Of a stretch of 64,000 nt of DNA, positions 8,813-17,889 are shown one piece after another. The stretch is from Planctomycetota bacterium. Lineage in GTDB: Bacteria > Planctomycetota > Uabimicrobiia > Uabimicrobiales > Uabimicrobiaceae. A model generated the notes under the pieces. That model worked only from the letters and a program-made list of their open reading frames with translations, had not been told where the DNA came from and searched no databases. The stretch is taken from assembly GCA_029260735.1 (NCBI GenBank), contig JAJDCR010000057.1, forward strand, positions 104,120 to 168,119, in the 5' to 3' direction. A program made the position numbers and the translations under genes. Position 1 is the stretch's first letter. The number at the start of each line of letters is the position of its first letter.

Positions 8813-9448
8813 ATGAAAGTGGTCGGGTTATTTATGAAAAAAAGAACTATTTATATTTTGGGATTCCTAAGCCCATTAGCATTATTATTATTTTTCTTTT
8901 GTGTCTATATTCTTTACAGTAAAATGACTTATCCAAAAAACAATAAAATCAAAAATCCATTTACTTATGATGAATCATCTTATTTGCTAGCAATAAAAAA
9001 AATCGAAACATCCCATTCAATTACAGAAAAAAATGCCGCTTTGATTTCAGGTCTTTGGATTAAAATAAACAATGAGCCAGACGATGAAAAACGCAACAAA
9101 CTCATTGATATTCTTTTCAACAAAGATTTTGTGGTTCATGGACATGGAAATGCTAAAAGAGTAGGTGTTGCCAATGTCAAAAAGTTTCTCTCTCGTTTAT
9201 ATAAAATGGTAAAAGATTACAGTTTAGAGTTGGAAGCCATAGTCTCTCAAGATGACATTGTCGCGGTGAGAACAAAAGCAAGAGGTTACCGTCCTGGCAT
9301 TTTTGGGAGCACACCTATTGCAATAACCACCATGCTATTTTTCAGATTTGAAAACTCCCAAATTATCGAAGAATGGGAAACGATGGACTTAAAAGCTGCC
9401 GTCACTCAATCATTAGGACTGACAAATCCTCAATGGTATAAAAAATAG
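8813..9448 (+). CDS. membrane-anchored SnoaL/NTF2-like protein
   Basis: This 211-residue protein has an N-terminal membrane anchor (FLSPLALLLFFFCVYILY) and a C-terminal SnoaL-like, polyketide-cyclase/ester-cyclase fold. Seen: LFNKDFVVHGHG, EAIVSQDDIVAVR, a GIFG turn, FFRFENSQIIEEWETMD and a final QSLG, which match the usual order of that family. The anchor suggests the cone-shaped domain sits outside the cytoplasmic membrane. A second in-frame ATG at 8834 is an equally possible start. The ligand or reaction cannot be told from the sequence. It follows the flippase-like gene by 38 bases in the same direction and may be co-transcribed. Confidence 0.75.
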   Translation: MKVVGLFMKKRTIYILGFLSPLALLLFFFCVYILYSKMTYPKNNKIKNPFTYDESSYLLAIKKIETSHSITEKNAALISGLWIKINNEPDDEKRNKLIDILFNKDFVVHGHGNAKRVGVANVKKFLSRLYKMVKDYSLELEAIVSQDDIVAVRTKARGYRPGIFGSTPIAITTMLFFRFENSQIIEEWETMDLKAAVTQSLGLTNPQWYKK

Positions 9449-9482
9449 AATTCTTTGTTCCTTATAACCAGAAATGAGAATC

Positions 9483-10284
9483 TTACTCTAGAGCAAATAC
9501 TTTTTTAGCATTACTCGTCAAAAAGCATTCTCTAACTTCATCAGTTAAACCTAGACTCTCTAAATCAGCAAGACACGCTTTGGGGGTAATCATCGGATAA
9601 TTACTCCCAAACAGTACTTTATGTTTGCCATGTTTTTTCATATACTCTACCAACTCCTGTGGATACCGCTTAGATTTATAGGCCGAGGTGTCAATGTAGA
9701 CATTGGGAAATTTCGTAGCAAAAGCAATCATTTCTACATGCCAAGGATAACCAATATGTCCACAGACAATTTTGAGTTCAGGAAAATCTAAAGCAATCTT
9801 CTCAATATGAATCGGCCTTCCCGTTTCTGACGTAGACAAAGGTCCCGTAAGTCCCACCTGTAAACAAACCGGAATTCCCAACTTCACATTCTGCATACAA
9901 AGGATAGTATAAAGCATGAGTGCATGGCAATTCCCATAACCACTGTATAATTCTCAAAGCCTTAAATCCATATTCTCGCACACACTTTCTTAACTCTCTG
10001 ACCCCATCCATCACTTTAAATAAATTAACACTGGCAACACCAATAAATCGATCAGGATATTTTTGTATAGCAGAAAAGACTTCCTCATTGCTAATCAATA
10101 CTTCACCCGGTCGATGCCATGCGCACAACATTCCTTGAGTAACTTTTGCTTCGTCCATTACATCTACTGTCATCTCCAAAGAAATATTATCAAGTTCTCC
10201 CACCCAACGTTTAAGAGAATCGAACATAGGTTGTTCCAAAAAATATTCATTTGGATGTTGCATCCAAGCATCTATAATTGTCAT
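9483..10284 (-). pseudogene. amidohydrolase (TIM-barrel metal-dependent hydrolase), frameshifted
   Basis: Two overlapping frames make one amidohydrolase-2 type protein. The N-terminal frame from ATG 10284 reads IIDAWMQHP, PMFDSLKRW, YPDRFIGVASVN and ALYYPLYAEC. The C-terminal frame continues with VKLGIPVCLQVGL, LKIVCGHIGYPW, VYIDTSAYKSKRY, LFGSNYPM and a normal C-terminus ending at 9483. The switch happens near 9885-9895, within the codons for AEC/VKLG, and needs a single-base indel. All conserved blocks are otherwise present, so the lesion is recent or a sequencing error. The start has a good GGGAG site. The family hydrolyses or decarboxylates cyclic or carboxylated substrates; the substrate is not predictable here. 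Confidence 0.82.
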
Positions 10285-10418
10285 TTTTTACTCCCAAAGT
10301 AGAAATTCAGTATTTTGCCAAACAACCTATTTTAGATTTACCAAGTTTACACTGCAAACTATTTCCATTCAGTTTCGAGTTCTCCAAAAACTTTCTCATC
10401 GAAAAAATTAGTAAAGTG

Positions 10419-10445
10419 ACCTATGTTAAAATTTTAACATAGGTT
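10419..10445. repeat. hairpin repeat 1 (ACCTATGTTAAAA family)
   Basis: A perfect 13-bp inverted repeat with almost no loop. It belongs to a family of four hairpins between 10.4 and 11.8 kb. This copy has no following T-run and lies upstream of the small gene at 10571, within an otherwise featureless 286-base gap. Confidence 0.8.
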
Positions 10446-10570
10446 CACCGGAATTTATCTATATTCATTTTTCTAGCACTTAATCTCCATTTTAGATATA
10501 CTAAATATCTGATGAAAATATTCATGAAAATGAGCATAGATAAAACACTAAACAAACAGGAGAAAATTTT

Positions 10571-10819
10571 ATGACAGATGAACCTATTGACCCCATTGAT
10601 AAAGCCATACTCAAAAGGGCCATGAAAGCCTTTCGTAAAAGATTAAAAATAACTCGCTTAGACGACGAATCCAGATTAGGAGGGGGAGCGACAAGCGGGG
10701 GTAAGACTTCAGGGGTCGTCGGAATTAAACCCCCTAACCAATATCCGCAAGAAGTATGGGATGAATTAGTTCGGCAAGAATTTCTAGTAGAAAATGATTC
10801 TTTTTACGAACTACCATAA
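10571..10819 (+). CDS. small conserved protein of unknown function (82 aa)
   Basis: This 82-residue soluble protein begins with an acidic/charged helix (PIDPIDKAILKRAMKAFRKR). It then has TRLDDESRLGGGATSG, which looks like a conserved glycine-rich turn, and GIKPPNQYPQEVWDELVRQ. The ATG follows a good AGGAG at 10558-10562. I do not know its function. A decayed duplicate of the gene and its 3' flank lies about 510 bases downstream (11137-11640), so the unit was duplicated locally and only this copy kept an intact frame. A hairpin-plus-T-run terminator follows at 10891. Confidence 0.75.
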   Translation: MTDEPIDPIDKAILKRAMKAFRKRLKITRLDDESRLGGGATSGGKTSGVVGIKPPNQYPQEVWDELVRQEFLVENDSFYELP

Positions 10820-10890
10820 ATTAGAAATTGAGAACCATCTTAATTAAAAGATAAAGAACTACTCTTCTTGCATTTTTATAGATATACAAA

Positions 10891-10926
10891 AAAGACCTAT
10901 GTTAAATATTTAGCATAGGTCTTTTT
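10891..10926 (+). terminator. hairpin repeat 2, probable intrinsic terminator
   Basis: AAAGACCTATG is paired with CATAGGTCTTT across an A/T-rich centre and is followed by a T-run, about 70 bases after the 82-residue gene. The A-tract on the other side could also make it bidirectional. Confidence 0.75.
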
Positions 10927-11136
10927 TTGCGTTTTAGTGAAACTTAAGACAAACCTAATCTCTGGCACCTCTTTAACACTGGAAAAATAAGAGATCCTTT
11001 CATAAGCGAACAACACGGCCACTAGTTTCCATCATGAACTATATGTCTCAAAACAAAACAATTAACGACTAGGGCGCACTTTCTCAACACACCGATGTAA
11101 CCCTTAATTTTATTGCTTTACAGAACGCCTCTGTTT

Positions 11137-11640
11137 GATTTAGCAAAAGATTAAAAATGACTCGTTTAAATGACGGATCCAGACAAGGGAGTCATGAGTA
11201 GAGGTAAAGTTAGACGTAGTCGCGGAAATTAAACCCAAACCAATATTCGTGAAAAGCAATGGCATGTAATTCGACAAGAATTTCTAGTAGAAAATGATTT
11301 TTACGAACACCATAAACTAGAAATTGAGAACCATCTTAATTAAAAGATAAAACAAGCTTTCTTACATTTTTATAGATATACGAAAAAGACCTATGTTAAA
11401 TATTTAGCATAGGTCTTTTTTTTACATTTTAGTGAAACTTAGACCAAACTTATGCCCTAATAACTCTTAAACACAGGGAAAATAAGGGATCCTCCCATAA
11501 ACAGACAATACCGCTATCCATTTACGTTATGAGTTATATGTCTCAAAATAAAATATTTTACGTCTATGGCACACTTATCCAACATACCTCTGTACCCATT
11601 GATTTTATTGCTTTAGAGAAGTCCTTTATCTCAATATTTT
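11137..11640 (+). pseudogene. decayed tandem duplicate of the 82-aa gene and its 3' flank
   Basis: The stretch repeats 10627-11135 with many substitutions and small indels. Shared anchors are GATTAAAAAT, GAATTTCTAGTAGAAAATGA, TTAGAAATTGAGAACCATC-like text, the same terminator hairpin, and ATATGTCTCAAAA. The coding frame is destroyed by frameshifts and stops; no start is left. The noncoding remainder of the 10820-11943 gap is this duplication plus hairpins; I see no further gene there. Confidence 0.75.
11383..11421 (+). terminator. hairpin repeat 3, terminator in decayed duplicate
   Basis: The same GACCTATG/CATAGGTC hairpin with flanking A- and T-runs as at 10891, in the matching place of the duplicated copy. 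Confidence 0.7.
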
Positions 11641-11645
11641 GCAGT

Positions 11646-11719
11646 AAGTAGTTACACAATATTAATTATGTAACTACTTTGTTGCCTCAATTACGCAGAC
11701 GGTGTCTACGTAATTGAGG
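11646..11719. repeat. two adjacent perfect-looking hairpins
   Basis: Hairpin one spans 11646-11679 (AAGTAGTTACA with TGTAACTACTT). Hairpin two spans 11685-11719 (CCTCAATTACG with CGTAATTGAGG plus an inner AGAC/GTCT). They are only 5 bases apart, unrelated in sequence to each other and to the ACCTATG hairpins, and lie at the end of the duplicated block. Confidence 0.75.
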
Positions 11720-11758
11720 TAATAATTGTTTTAGGTTTGAGATGGGATTTATGGGAGG

Positions 11759-11786
11759 GACCTGTGTTAAAAATTTAACACAGGTC
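11759..11786. repeat. hairpin repeat 4 (GACCTGTGTTAAA)
   Basis: A 28-base palindrome, GACCTGTGTTAAA paired with TTTAACACAGGTC. It differs from the other three copies by compensating changes on both arms (TATG to TGTG), which implies selection for pairing or copying as a unit. Confidence 0.8.
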
Positions 11787-11943
11787 TTCCTATTAAAACC
11801 TATTTCGTCCTTTTAAAAATCTACACATTAAGAAAGTTATTCTGTAAATGATTTTACTAAACGAAATCCTAGGTGTAATTTTGTAGAAATTCTTTTAAAT
11901 AGCTAAATACTTTTAGGTGGACACAAATCATTGATAAATTTGA

Positions 11944-12810
11944 CTATTCTTCTGTAATCAAACTGAAAGCAACTCGAAAACCAGTTGTGAAAGGATTTTC
12001 TTCCTCTTGTTGGGCAGAACTACGGTTTGCTGAGCGTAACTCTACTTTATCATTATACCAAGAACCTCCTCGTCGAATTCGTCGCAGTTGTTGTCCTTCC
12101 TCCCAAGCACTACCGTTATTTGGTGCTCCAGAGTAATTAGGATGCATATGATCTTGAGACCATTCCCATACATTACCACTCATATCGTATAGCCCAAATT
12201 TATTGGGAGTTTTCTCTCCTACTTTAGAACCAAAAATTCCCTCATCTTTTGCATTTTCTCCGTACCAAGCAAATTTGTCATCCATTTCATTTCCCCAGTA
12301 GAATTTGCTTCTACTTCCAGCACGACATGCATATTCCCACTCCGCTTCACTTGGCAACCGGAGGCCTGTACGACGACAAAACTCTTGAGCATCTATCCAA
12401 GGGATATTGCTTGCTGGATATTGATTCCCTTGATTTACAGAGTGATCTTCTTGATCCATCTTAAAAGGTGTGTCCCAAGGTGTTGTGTTCATTATTTTTT
12501 GCCATTGCTCCTGGGTGATCTCGTATTTCGAGATTAAAAATTCATTTATAGAAACCGTATGTGATGGTTGCTCATTACTTTTAGTACCTCCATGTCCCAT
12601 CTCAAATTCACCTGCTGGTATCCAAACAAAAACAATCCCTGTTTTTTTATGTTTATACTCCGTGAATGAATGTAATCTTTCTAATTTTGCTTGAATTAAA
12701 TTTACTCTCTTTTCTAAATTTATTATCTTCTCTAAAAGAAGATCTTCATTTTGGGCTTCTAGGGTCATAAAAACAAAAAACATAAATATCAAAATTGTAA
12801 ATTTTTTCAT
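11944..12810 (-). CDS. secreted FGE/SUMF1-fold protein with AQNED leader
   Basis: The start is the ATG at 12810 (AGGA eight bases upstream). Residues 1-19 are a signal peptide ending EAQNEDLLL. A short coiled coil (about 20-50) follows, then an FGE/SUMF1 domain: GIVFVWIPAGEFEMG, SKYEITQEQW, GLRLPSEAEWEYACRAG, FGLYDMSGNVWEW, RRGGSWYNDKVELRSANR and TGFRVAFS. True FGE uses two cysteines after RGGSW to make formylglycine; both are absent, so this is probably a binding domain and not an enzyme. It is the 3'-most gene of the AQNED array. Its C-terminus uses A/T-ending codons, unlike the four suspected variable paralogues. Confidence 0.85.
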   Translation of the reverse strand: MKKFTILIFMFFVFMTLEAQNEDLLLEKIINLEKRVNLIQAKLERLHSFTEYKHKKTGIVFVWIPAGEFEMGHGGTKSNEQPSHTVSINEFLISKYEITQEQWQKIMNTTPWDTPFKMDQEDHSVNQGNQYPASNIPWIDAQEFCRRTGLRLPSEAEWEYACRAGSRSKFYWGNEMDDKFAWYGENAKDEGIFGSKVGEKTPNKFGLYDMSGNVWEWSQDHMHPNYSGAPNNGSAWEEGQQLRRIRRGGSWYNDKVELRSANRSSAQQEEENPFTTGFRVAFSLITEE

Positions 12811-13012
12811 CTTAATTCCTAATCGTAATGAAAATAGATTTCTGTTGAAGATGGTCAAAGGATAGAAACGCTACTTAAATTTATCTTTAGTTTCTCCAAA
12901 CTAAAAAAATAGGGGGCGTAGGTATTGTATACGAAAGATGATATTATCTTCAGGAAAACCTGTATACTTCTTTAGAGCAGATTCAGAAAGATGTCGACGA
13001 GTGGTTCTAGTT

Positions 13013-13396
13013 TTAATCGTCTGATAACAATCTAAGGACCCCCATTCTTTTCGCATACCAAGCCTGATAGATATTCGCCTTTTCCATTTGTTCCTCGGCA
13101 GACATTTTCATCCATGAAGGAAGAGTAAAATTAAAGTAGCCTTTATTTCCATTCCAACCTATTTGAATGTTTTCTATTTTTTTTATTTTCTCTATGAGTA
13201 AGCGATTTTTTTCTTTTAACTCTTCGATTTCCTTTTTTTGACTAGATTTATCTTTTTTTAACCTCTCAATTTCCAAGATGTGAAGTTTATTTTTTATTTT
13301 TCCTAAGTCTTCTAAAAGAATATCCTCATTTTGGGCTTGTAAAAATGCAGAAGCAAAGATCATAAATAAACAAGTGAACCTACACGTCTTTCCCAT
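13013..13396 (-). CDS. AQNED-leader coiled-coil protein without FGE domain
   Basis: This 127-residue secreted protein has a signal peptide ending LQAQNEDILL. A strong coiled coil (about 30-85, K/E/L-rich) follows, then a segment FTLPSWMKMSAEEQ...YQAWYAKRMGV. The same segment precedes the FGE domain in the paralogues at 13435, 15666 and 52866. The protein stops where the FGE domain would begin, so it is either a natural short form or a truncated gene. AAGGAG precedes the ATG. No frame continuing into FGE sequence is visible downstream. Confidence 0.7.
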   Translation of the reverse strand: MGKTCRFTCLFMIFASAFLQAQNEDILLEDLGKIKNKLHILEIERLKKDKSSQKKEIEELKEKNRLLIEKIKKIENIQIGWNGNKGYFNFTLPSWMKMSAEEQMEKANIYQAWYAKRMGVLRLLSDD

Positions 13397-13434
13397 TTTT
13401 TCTCCTTACATTTGCTGAAGTATAGATTCTTTTC

Positions 13435-14457
13435 TCAGTTCTCTGTATCACTTTTAAGCGATATGGATTTAGCTAATCTAAATCCCAAATTTTTATCTTT
13501 TTGTTCTGGGGGAACTGAATCACGGTTAGCAGATCGACAACTGCTACCAAAGGTATTAAAAGCTCCTCCTCGACAGATACGGTTTACTCCATCTTTTTCA
13601 TAGGATCTTCCGTCTTTAGGATTTTTATCATAGTCTGCCATTAGATCTTGACACCATTCCCAGATGTTCCCGTGGAAATCATAAGCTCCCCAGCTATTTT
13701 TTTCCTTAAGTTTACCTACTTCTATTGTGTTCTTTTCACCTGTTTCTTTCCTTTCCCGATAGAACATTAATCCGCTATAGCATATCTGTTCAGTAGAAAT
13801 GTCTCCTGCAATATTAAATCGGCCTGTAGTTCCTCCCCGGCAAGCATACTCCCATTCGGCTTCGCTAGGTAAACGGAAATTAGCTTCATTTATTTTTGTG
13901 AGGAACTTCTGACAATCTTTCCAATTTACTTTCTCTACAGGATATCTATCTCCTTGGTTACTCTCTGATGGATTATCTCCCATTATGGTTTCCCACTGCT
14001 TCTGAGTTACCTCATACTTTCCTATCCAAAAAGGTCTTTTTATTTTTACATTGTGTTGTTTCTCTTTATCATCTCGATCAGATTCTGTTTCTGGAGATCC
14101 CATAATATATTTCCCCGGAGGAACAAGAATCATTTCTATTTTTATCCCTTTTACTAAGAATCTTTTTTCTCTGGCAATTTGTTTTTGAGAGCAATACCAA
14201 GTTTGATATAATTTTGCTATTTGAATCTGTTTCTCTGTTGGTAGCTTGAGCCACATGTTGTTTGTGAAATCAAAGCATTTTTCCTCTGGATTCCAGCATT
14301 CCTGCCAGATCTTCCAGTACTCCCAAAAAGGGCCAGTTTTTAGCTTATTTAAGAAATCTCTTTTTTCTTTCGATGCTCTCTCTAATAAAATATCTTCATT
14401 TTGAGCATGGATTAAAGGAATAAGTATTGCTAAAAGGAAAATACAAATTGTTTTCAT
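13435..14457 (-). CDS. secreted FGE/SUMF1-fold protein with AQNED leader
   Basis: This 340-residue protein has a signal peptide ending IHAQNEDILLERA. A helical linker carries the W-K-L-P-x-E...YQTWYCSQK segment, and a full FGE domain follows: KIEMILVPPGKYIMGSPE, GKYEVTQKQWETIMG, FRLPSEAEWEYACRGG, YDFHGNIWEWCQD, CRGGAFNTFGSSCRSANR, LGFRLAKS. One cysteine is present at the position of the second FGE active-site cysteine; the first is missing. Probable exported binding protein. The codons of its C-terminus end mostly in A/T, so no sign of the variable-region pattern described elsewhere. Confidence 0.85.
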   Translation of the reverse strand: MKTICIFLLAILIPLIHAQNEDILLERASKEKRDFLNKLKTGPFWEYWKIWQECWNPEEKCFDFTNNMWLKLPTEKQIQIAKLYQTWYCSQKQIAREKRFLVKGIKIEMILVPPGKYIMGSPETESDRDDKEKQHNVKIKRPFWIGKYEVTQKQWETIMGDNPSESNQGDRYPVEKVNWKDCQKFLTKINEANFRLPSEAEWEYACRGGTTGRFNIAGDISTEQICYSGLMFYRERKETGEKNTIEVGKLKEKNSWGAYDFHGNIWEWCQDLMADYDKNPKDGRSYEKDGVNRICRGGAFNTFGSSCRSANRDSVPPEQKDKNLGFRLAKSISLKSDTEN

Positions 14458-14721
14458 TTTTTGCCTTTCTACTTCAACAAAAACTGCTAAAAATTTTCAC
14501 TTAACAAAACTTCTATGGTAAAGTTCTCACTTGTGAATTGAGATCCTTGATCCGAATTAAAAATTTCAGGTTTTGCTTTTCAAACTTGGTGACAGACACG
14601 GTTTTTGTCCATTTTTTATTCCTAACGAAACTAAGGTTTTTATGCACACTAAAATTATGTTTGCAATCCGTCTTTAGAGTATACTTATGGGCTAGCTTCG
14701 GATACTTAGCATCTATTTTAT

Positions 14722-15460
14722 CTATGGACCTGACTCTTCCTCAAATGATTTCACTAGACGAAATCCTAAATAAAGGTTTTCATTTTTGTAGTTTTTAGTG
14801 GGATCTATGCTACCACGACCAGCTGAACGGAGGTAGACTTCATACCAATGATATTTTTTATCAGGGGTCATCTTATTACTCTCAGAAGAGACACTACATC
14901 CTCGAGTAACTTTATTTGAGTTAGGGTCTTCATCTTGACAAAACTCCCAGGCGTTACCTGACATATCATACAAACCAAAAGAGTTAGGCTTTTTTTTCCT
15001 GACAGGTTGTATTTCTCCTCCCGAGTTTTTAAAGTACCAACAATAATCTCCATCCACCTTCTCTCCCCAGTAATACCCAGTTGTTACTCCTCCTCGACAA
15101 GCGTATTCCCATTCAGCTTCGCTTGGCAGGCGAAAGCCTGTTTTTGTACAAAATTTCTGAGCATTATTCCAACTAACATTTACCACAGGATAATTGTCGT
15201 CGTTTTATCGGTTTGATGGACTAATTTTCATAACAGCTCGCCACTGTTTGTTTGTCAACTCATATTTGCTCACCCAAAATGGTTTCTTCACTATATGGAG
15301 GTGTTGCTCTTTTTCATCATCCGACCTTATTTCATCACTTTCTAGAGATCCCATTTGGTAAGTTCCCGGTGGAATCAATACCATTGATATTTTTAGTCCA
15401 CTATCTCCTAACGGAAATTTTTTTTCGACTTTGACTTTTTTTGCCTTGGCATACTCTAAT
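14722..15460 (-). pseudogene. FGE/SUMF1 paralogue with internal stop and frameshifts
   Basis: The C-terminal 154 residues (VNVSWNNAQKFC to LGFRLVKSFEEES) are open. An in-frame TAA at 15205-15207 interrupts the segment KISPSNR*NDDNYP. Upstream of it the same frame reads MVLIPPGTYQMGSLE, KKPFWVSKYELTNKQW. Further upstream the match continues only in another frame (KKVKVEKKFP-like), so leader and coiled coil are lost or scrambled. The text is closest to the 15666-17669 gene next door, so it is a decayed tandem duplicate. The 264 bases between it and the 13435 gene hold nothing I can assign. Confidence 0.82.
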
Positions 15461-15665
15461 TACTGAATATCTTCCAGGGGAATTTGCGCAAAGAGCATAA
15501 CTCCTTGGTTTCTTGTAAGAGTGGGGCGTATATTTGGCATAGGAGAGAGAGGATAAAGCAGATTTTTCCTCTGTGAGAGACTGCTTCAAGTATGTCTTAT
15601 TTCTGACATTGTATTTTTCTCACCTCGTAAGAGCAAATAACTTTGACATAACGCCCACAATGATT

Positions 15666-17669
15666 CTATTTCACTTCTAACACAAAGACTTGAGAAACAT
15701 CATTTTCACTTGTTTTTCCAGAAACACATTTTAACTCTACTCTATGCTCGCCCTCAGAAATCCCTTTGAGAACAGTAATACTGGGGACTAAAGCTAGACT
15801 TCCTTCAGTTCCATTAAGAGTTTCTAGTTTTTGAATTTCATTTCCATTTAAATATAGTTTTACTTCCATAACATCTTTATCACCGCGTGAGGCCGTCGCT
15901 GAAGTGAAAAATACTAAAGTTCCTCCTTCGGATTTAAATTGTCCTTTTCGACTTAATGGTTGAGAGTATCGCCCTTTAGAGTAAGGAATGATTTTGCCGT
16001 GTGGGATAATTTTTTCTATATCATGCTCTAATACAACCAACTGAGAATAATCGTTTTCATCACAGTTAGTTCCGTCATGTTTTCTAATTTCCACATTGTG
16101 TTCACCTAAAGAAACTTCGTGAGAGTAAATAACGGGAGCTGGTGCTCTATGGGTATTGAGCTTGGAGACAGGAGTTTCAAAACGGCCTATATCTTGTTCG
16201 CCTAGTTTAATATTAAAGCCCAAGTTTTTAATATTATTGTTGCTGTGCCCTGTAGCAGAAGCGATAAAAAGGAGATTCTTACTTTTTTGGTTTTTAAAAT
16301 GGCCTTTGTTATTGTTAATGTTCGTTTTATCGTATTTTATTGCATCATGAATATTGACATATTCGTTCATTACTTCCAAGCAACATACCTGAGCAACATC
16401 TTTCGGCGAGAAGGATTTATCCAGCTTAAGAGAATGGACCCCTTCTTCAAGAACTATTGGGCCAATAATGATAGGAGGTAGAATACCATAATCATAATTG
16501 GTATATCCTTTCAATGTGCCAATTACCTGTCTCTTATTAAGTTGAACAGGAATCTCCTTGCTACCATTACCTAAGAGAGTACTTGAAATAAAAAAATAAA
16601 ATTTTCCTCCTCTACTGTGAAAAGACATCTCTTCAGGATAGCCATAAAAACTAGTAAAATAAATATCTTTAGCAGGCTCTTCTCTAAATGATTTCGCTAG
16701 ACGAAAGCCTAAATGTAAATTATCTTTATGGTTTTCATGACACTTTACGCTACCACGAAAAGCTGAGCGGAAATACATTTCACCATAATTAACCTTAACA
16801 CTCCCTCCTCGAGTAACTTTATATCGTTTTTCATTTTCATCTTTTGTACCATGTTCACCGTCACAATGCTCCCATACATTACCCGACATATCATGCAAAC
16901 CAAAGGAGTTAGGTTTTTTTTCCCCGATAGGCTGTGTCTTGTTTCCCGGGTTTTTGGAGTGCCAACAATAATCTCCGTTCATCTTCTTTCCCCAGTAATA
17001 TCGAGTTGTTACTCCTCCTCGACAAGCATATTCCCATTCAGCTTCACGCGGCAAGCGAAAATCTGTTTGTCTACAGAACTCAGTAGCCTCATTCCAACTG
17101 ACATTTTCTACAGGATAATCGTTGCCCTTTTCTCCTGATGGATTATTTTCCATGACAGTTAGCCATTGCTCGTTTGTCAGCTCATATTTGCTTATCCAAA
17201 ATGGTTTCTTCACTATATGCAGGTGCTGTTCTTCATTAGACTGCCTCATTTGATCGCTTTCTGGAGATCCCATTTGGTAAGATCCTGGTGGAATCAACAC
17301 CATTCTTACTTTTAGCCCTTTTTCTCCTAACGGAAAATCTTTTTCTACAGGGACTTTTTTTCCTTTTGCATATGTTAATTGATAGAGTCTTGCTTTTTGT
17401 CTTTGTTCGTCAACAGACATTTTTATCCAAGAATCAGATCCAAAATTTAAAGGATTACAATGCCCGACTAAACTTTCTAGATCTTCAATTTTACTACCTT
17501 GGTTTTTTTTAAAATCACTTAGCTCCTTTGCTAAGTCATCATTCCTTGTCTCTAACTCATTGATCTCTGCTTTGAGTTTCTGAGTTTCCCAAAAAGCTAG
17601 ATCTTCGTTTTGGGCTTCAATCCCAATTACAAGTAGCATTAGTAAAAGCGCAACAATAGCTGTTTTCAT
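15666..17669 (-). CDS. AQNED-leader protein: FGE domain plus three beta-sandwich-like repeats
   Basis: This 667-residue secreted protein is the largest of the array. Order: signal peptide ending IEAQNEDLAF; coiled coil (about 25-60); PSW/YQ linker; FGE domain (RMVLIPPGSYQMGSPE, ISKYELTNEQW, FRLPREAEWEYACRGG, LHDMSGNVWEHCD, VTRGGSV, LGFRLAKSF); then three repeats of about 110 residues. Each repeat has an S/GGxxxFFxSxT-type strand, a central LxxxHRxxxP or GxLPPI segment and a final SQVxxLE strand. The FGE domain lacks both catalytic cysteines. The triple repeat reappears without FGE in the gene at 21557. A 161-bp inverted-repeat element sits 17 bases before the start codon and has probably replaced the native promoter region. 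Confidence 0.83.
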   Translation of the reverse strand: MKTAIVALLLMLLVIGIEAQNEDLAFWETQKLKAEINELETRNDDLAKELSDFKKNQGSKIEDLESLVGHCNPLNFGSDSWIKMSVDEQRQKARLYQLTYAKGKKVPVEKDFPLGEKGLKVRMVLIPPGSYQMGSPESDQMRQSNEEQHLHIVKKPFWISKYELTNEQWLTVMENNPSGEKGNDYPVENVSWNEATEFCRQTDFRLPREAEWEYACRGGVTTRYYWGKKMNGDYCWHSKNPGNKTQPIGEKKPNSFGLHDMSGNVWEHCDGEHGTKDENEKRYKVTRGGSVKVNYGEMYFRSAFRGSVKCHENHKDNLHLGFRLAKSFREEPAKDIYFTSFYGYPEEMSFHSRGGKFYFFISSTLLGNGSKEIPVQLNKRQVIGTLKGYTNYDYGILPPIIIGPIVLEEGVHSLKLDKSFSPKDVAQVCCLEVMNEYVNIHDAIKYDKTNINNNKGHFKNQKSKNLLFIASATGHSNNNIKNLGFNIKLGEQDIGRFETPVSKLNTHRAPAPVIYSHEVSLGEHNVEIRKHDGTNCDENDYSQLVVLEHDIEKIIPHGKIIPYSKGRYSQPLSRKGQFKSEGGTLVFFTSATASRGDKDVMEVKLYLNGNEIQKLETLNGTEGSLALVPSITVLKGISEGEHRVELKCVSGKTSENDVSQVFVLEVK

Positions 17670-17685
17670 CTTCTTCTCCTTATAC

Positions 17686-17846
17686 TAGGGCGTGTCCCTA
17701 TTCAGCTATTACTCATTCTCTAGCCCTTACAAAATCTAGCAGCGTTACTCCTCAATTACAGAAAAACACTATGCGCACTCGTCGTGCCTTACTATATTCT
17801 ATAAGGACTTAGATACTAAGTAACACTTGAATAGGGACACGCCCTA
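17686..17846. mobile_element. MITE-like element with perfect 19-bp terminal inverted repeats
   Basis: TAGGGCGTGTCCCTATTCA at 17686-17704 is the exact reverse complement of 17828-17846. The 161-bp element codes for nothing. Both ends start with TA, as expected if TA is the duplicated target of IS630/Tc1-type transposases. It lies directly before the ribosome binding site of the 15666-17669 gene. A solo end is at 8772. Confidence 0.8.
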
Positions 17847-17889
17847 ATATTAAGACTTTGATTTCTTTCTTCAAAAAGCAAAGTCAATA

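Noticed and set aside
10419..11786. CRISPR array formed by the hairpin repeats
   Set aside because: Spacing is irregular (hundreds of bases) and copies lie in a duplicated gene region.
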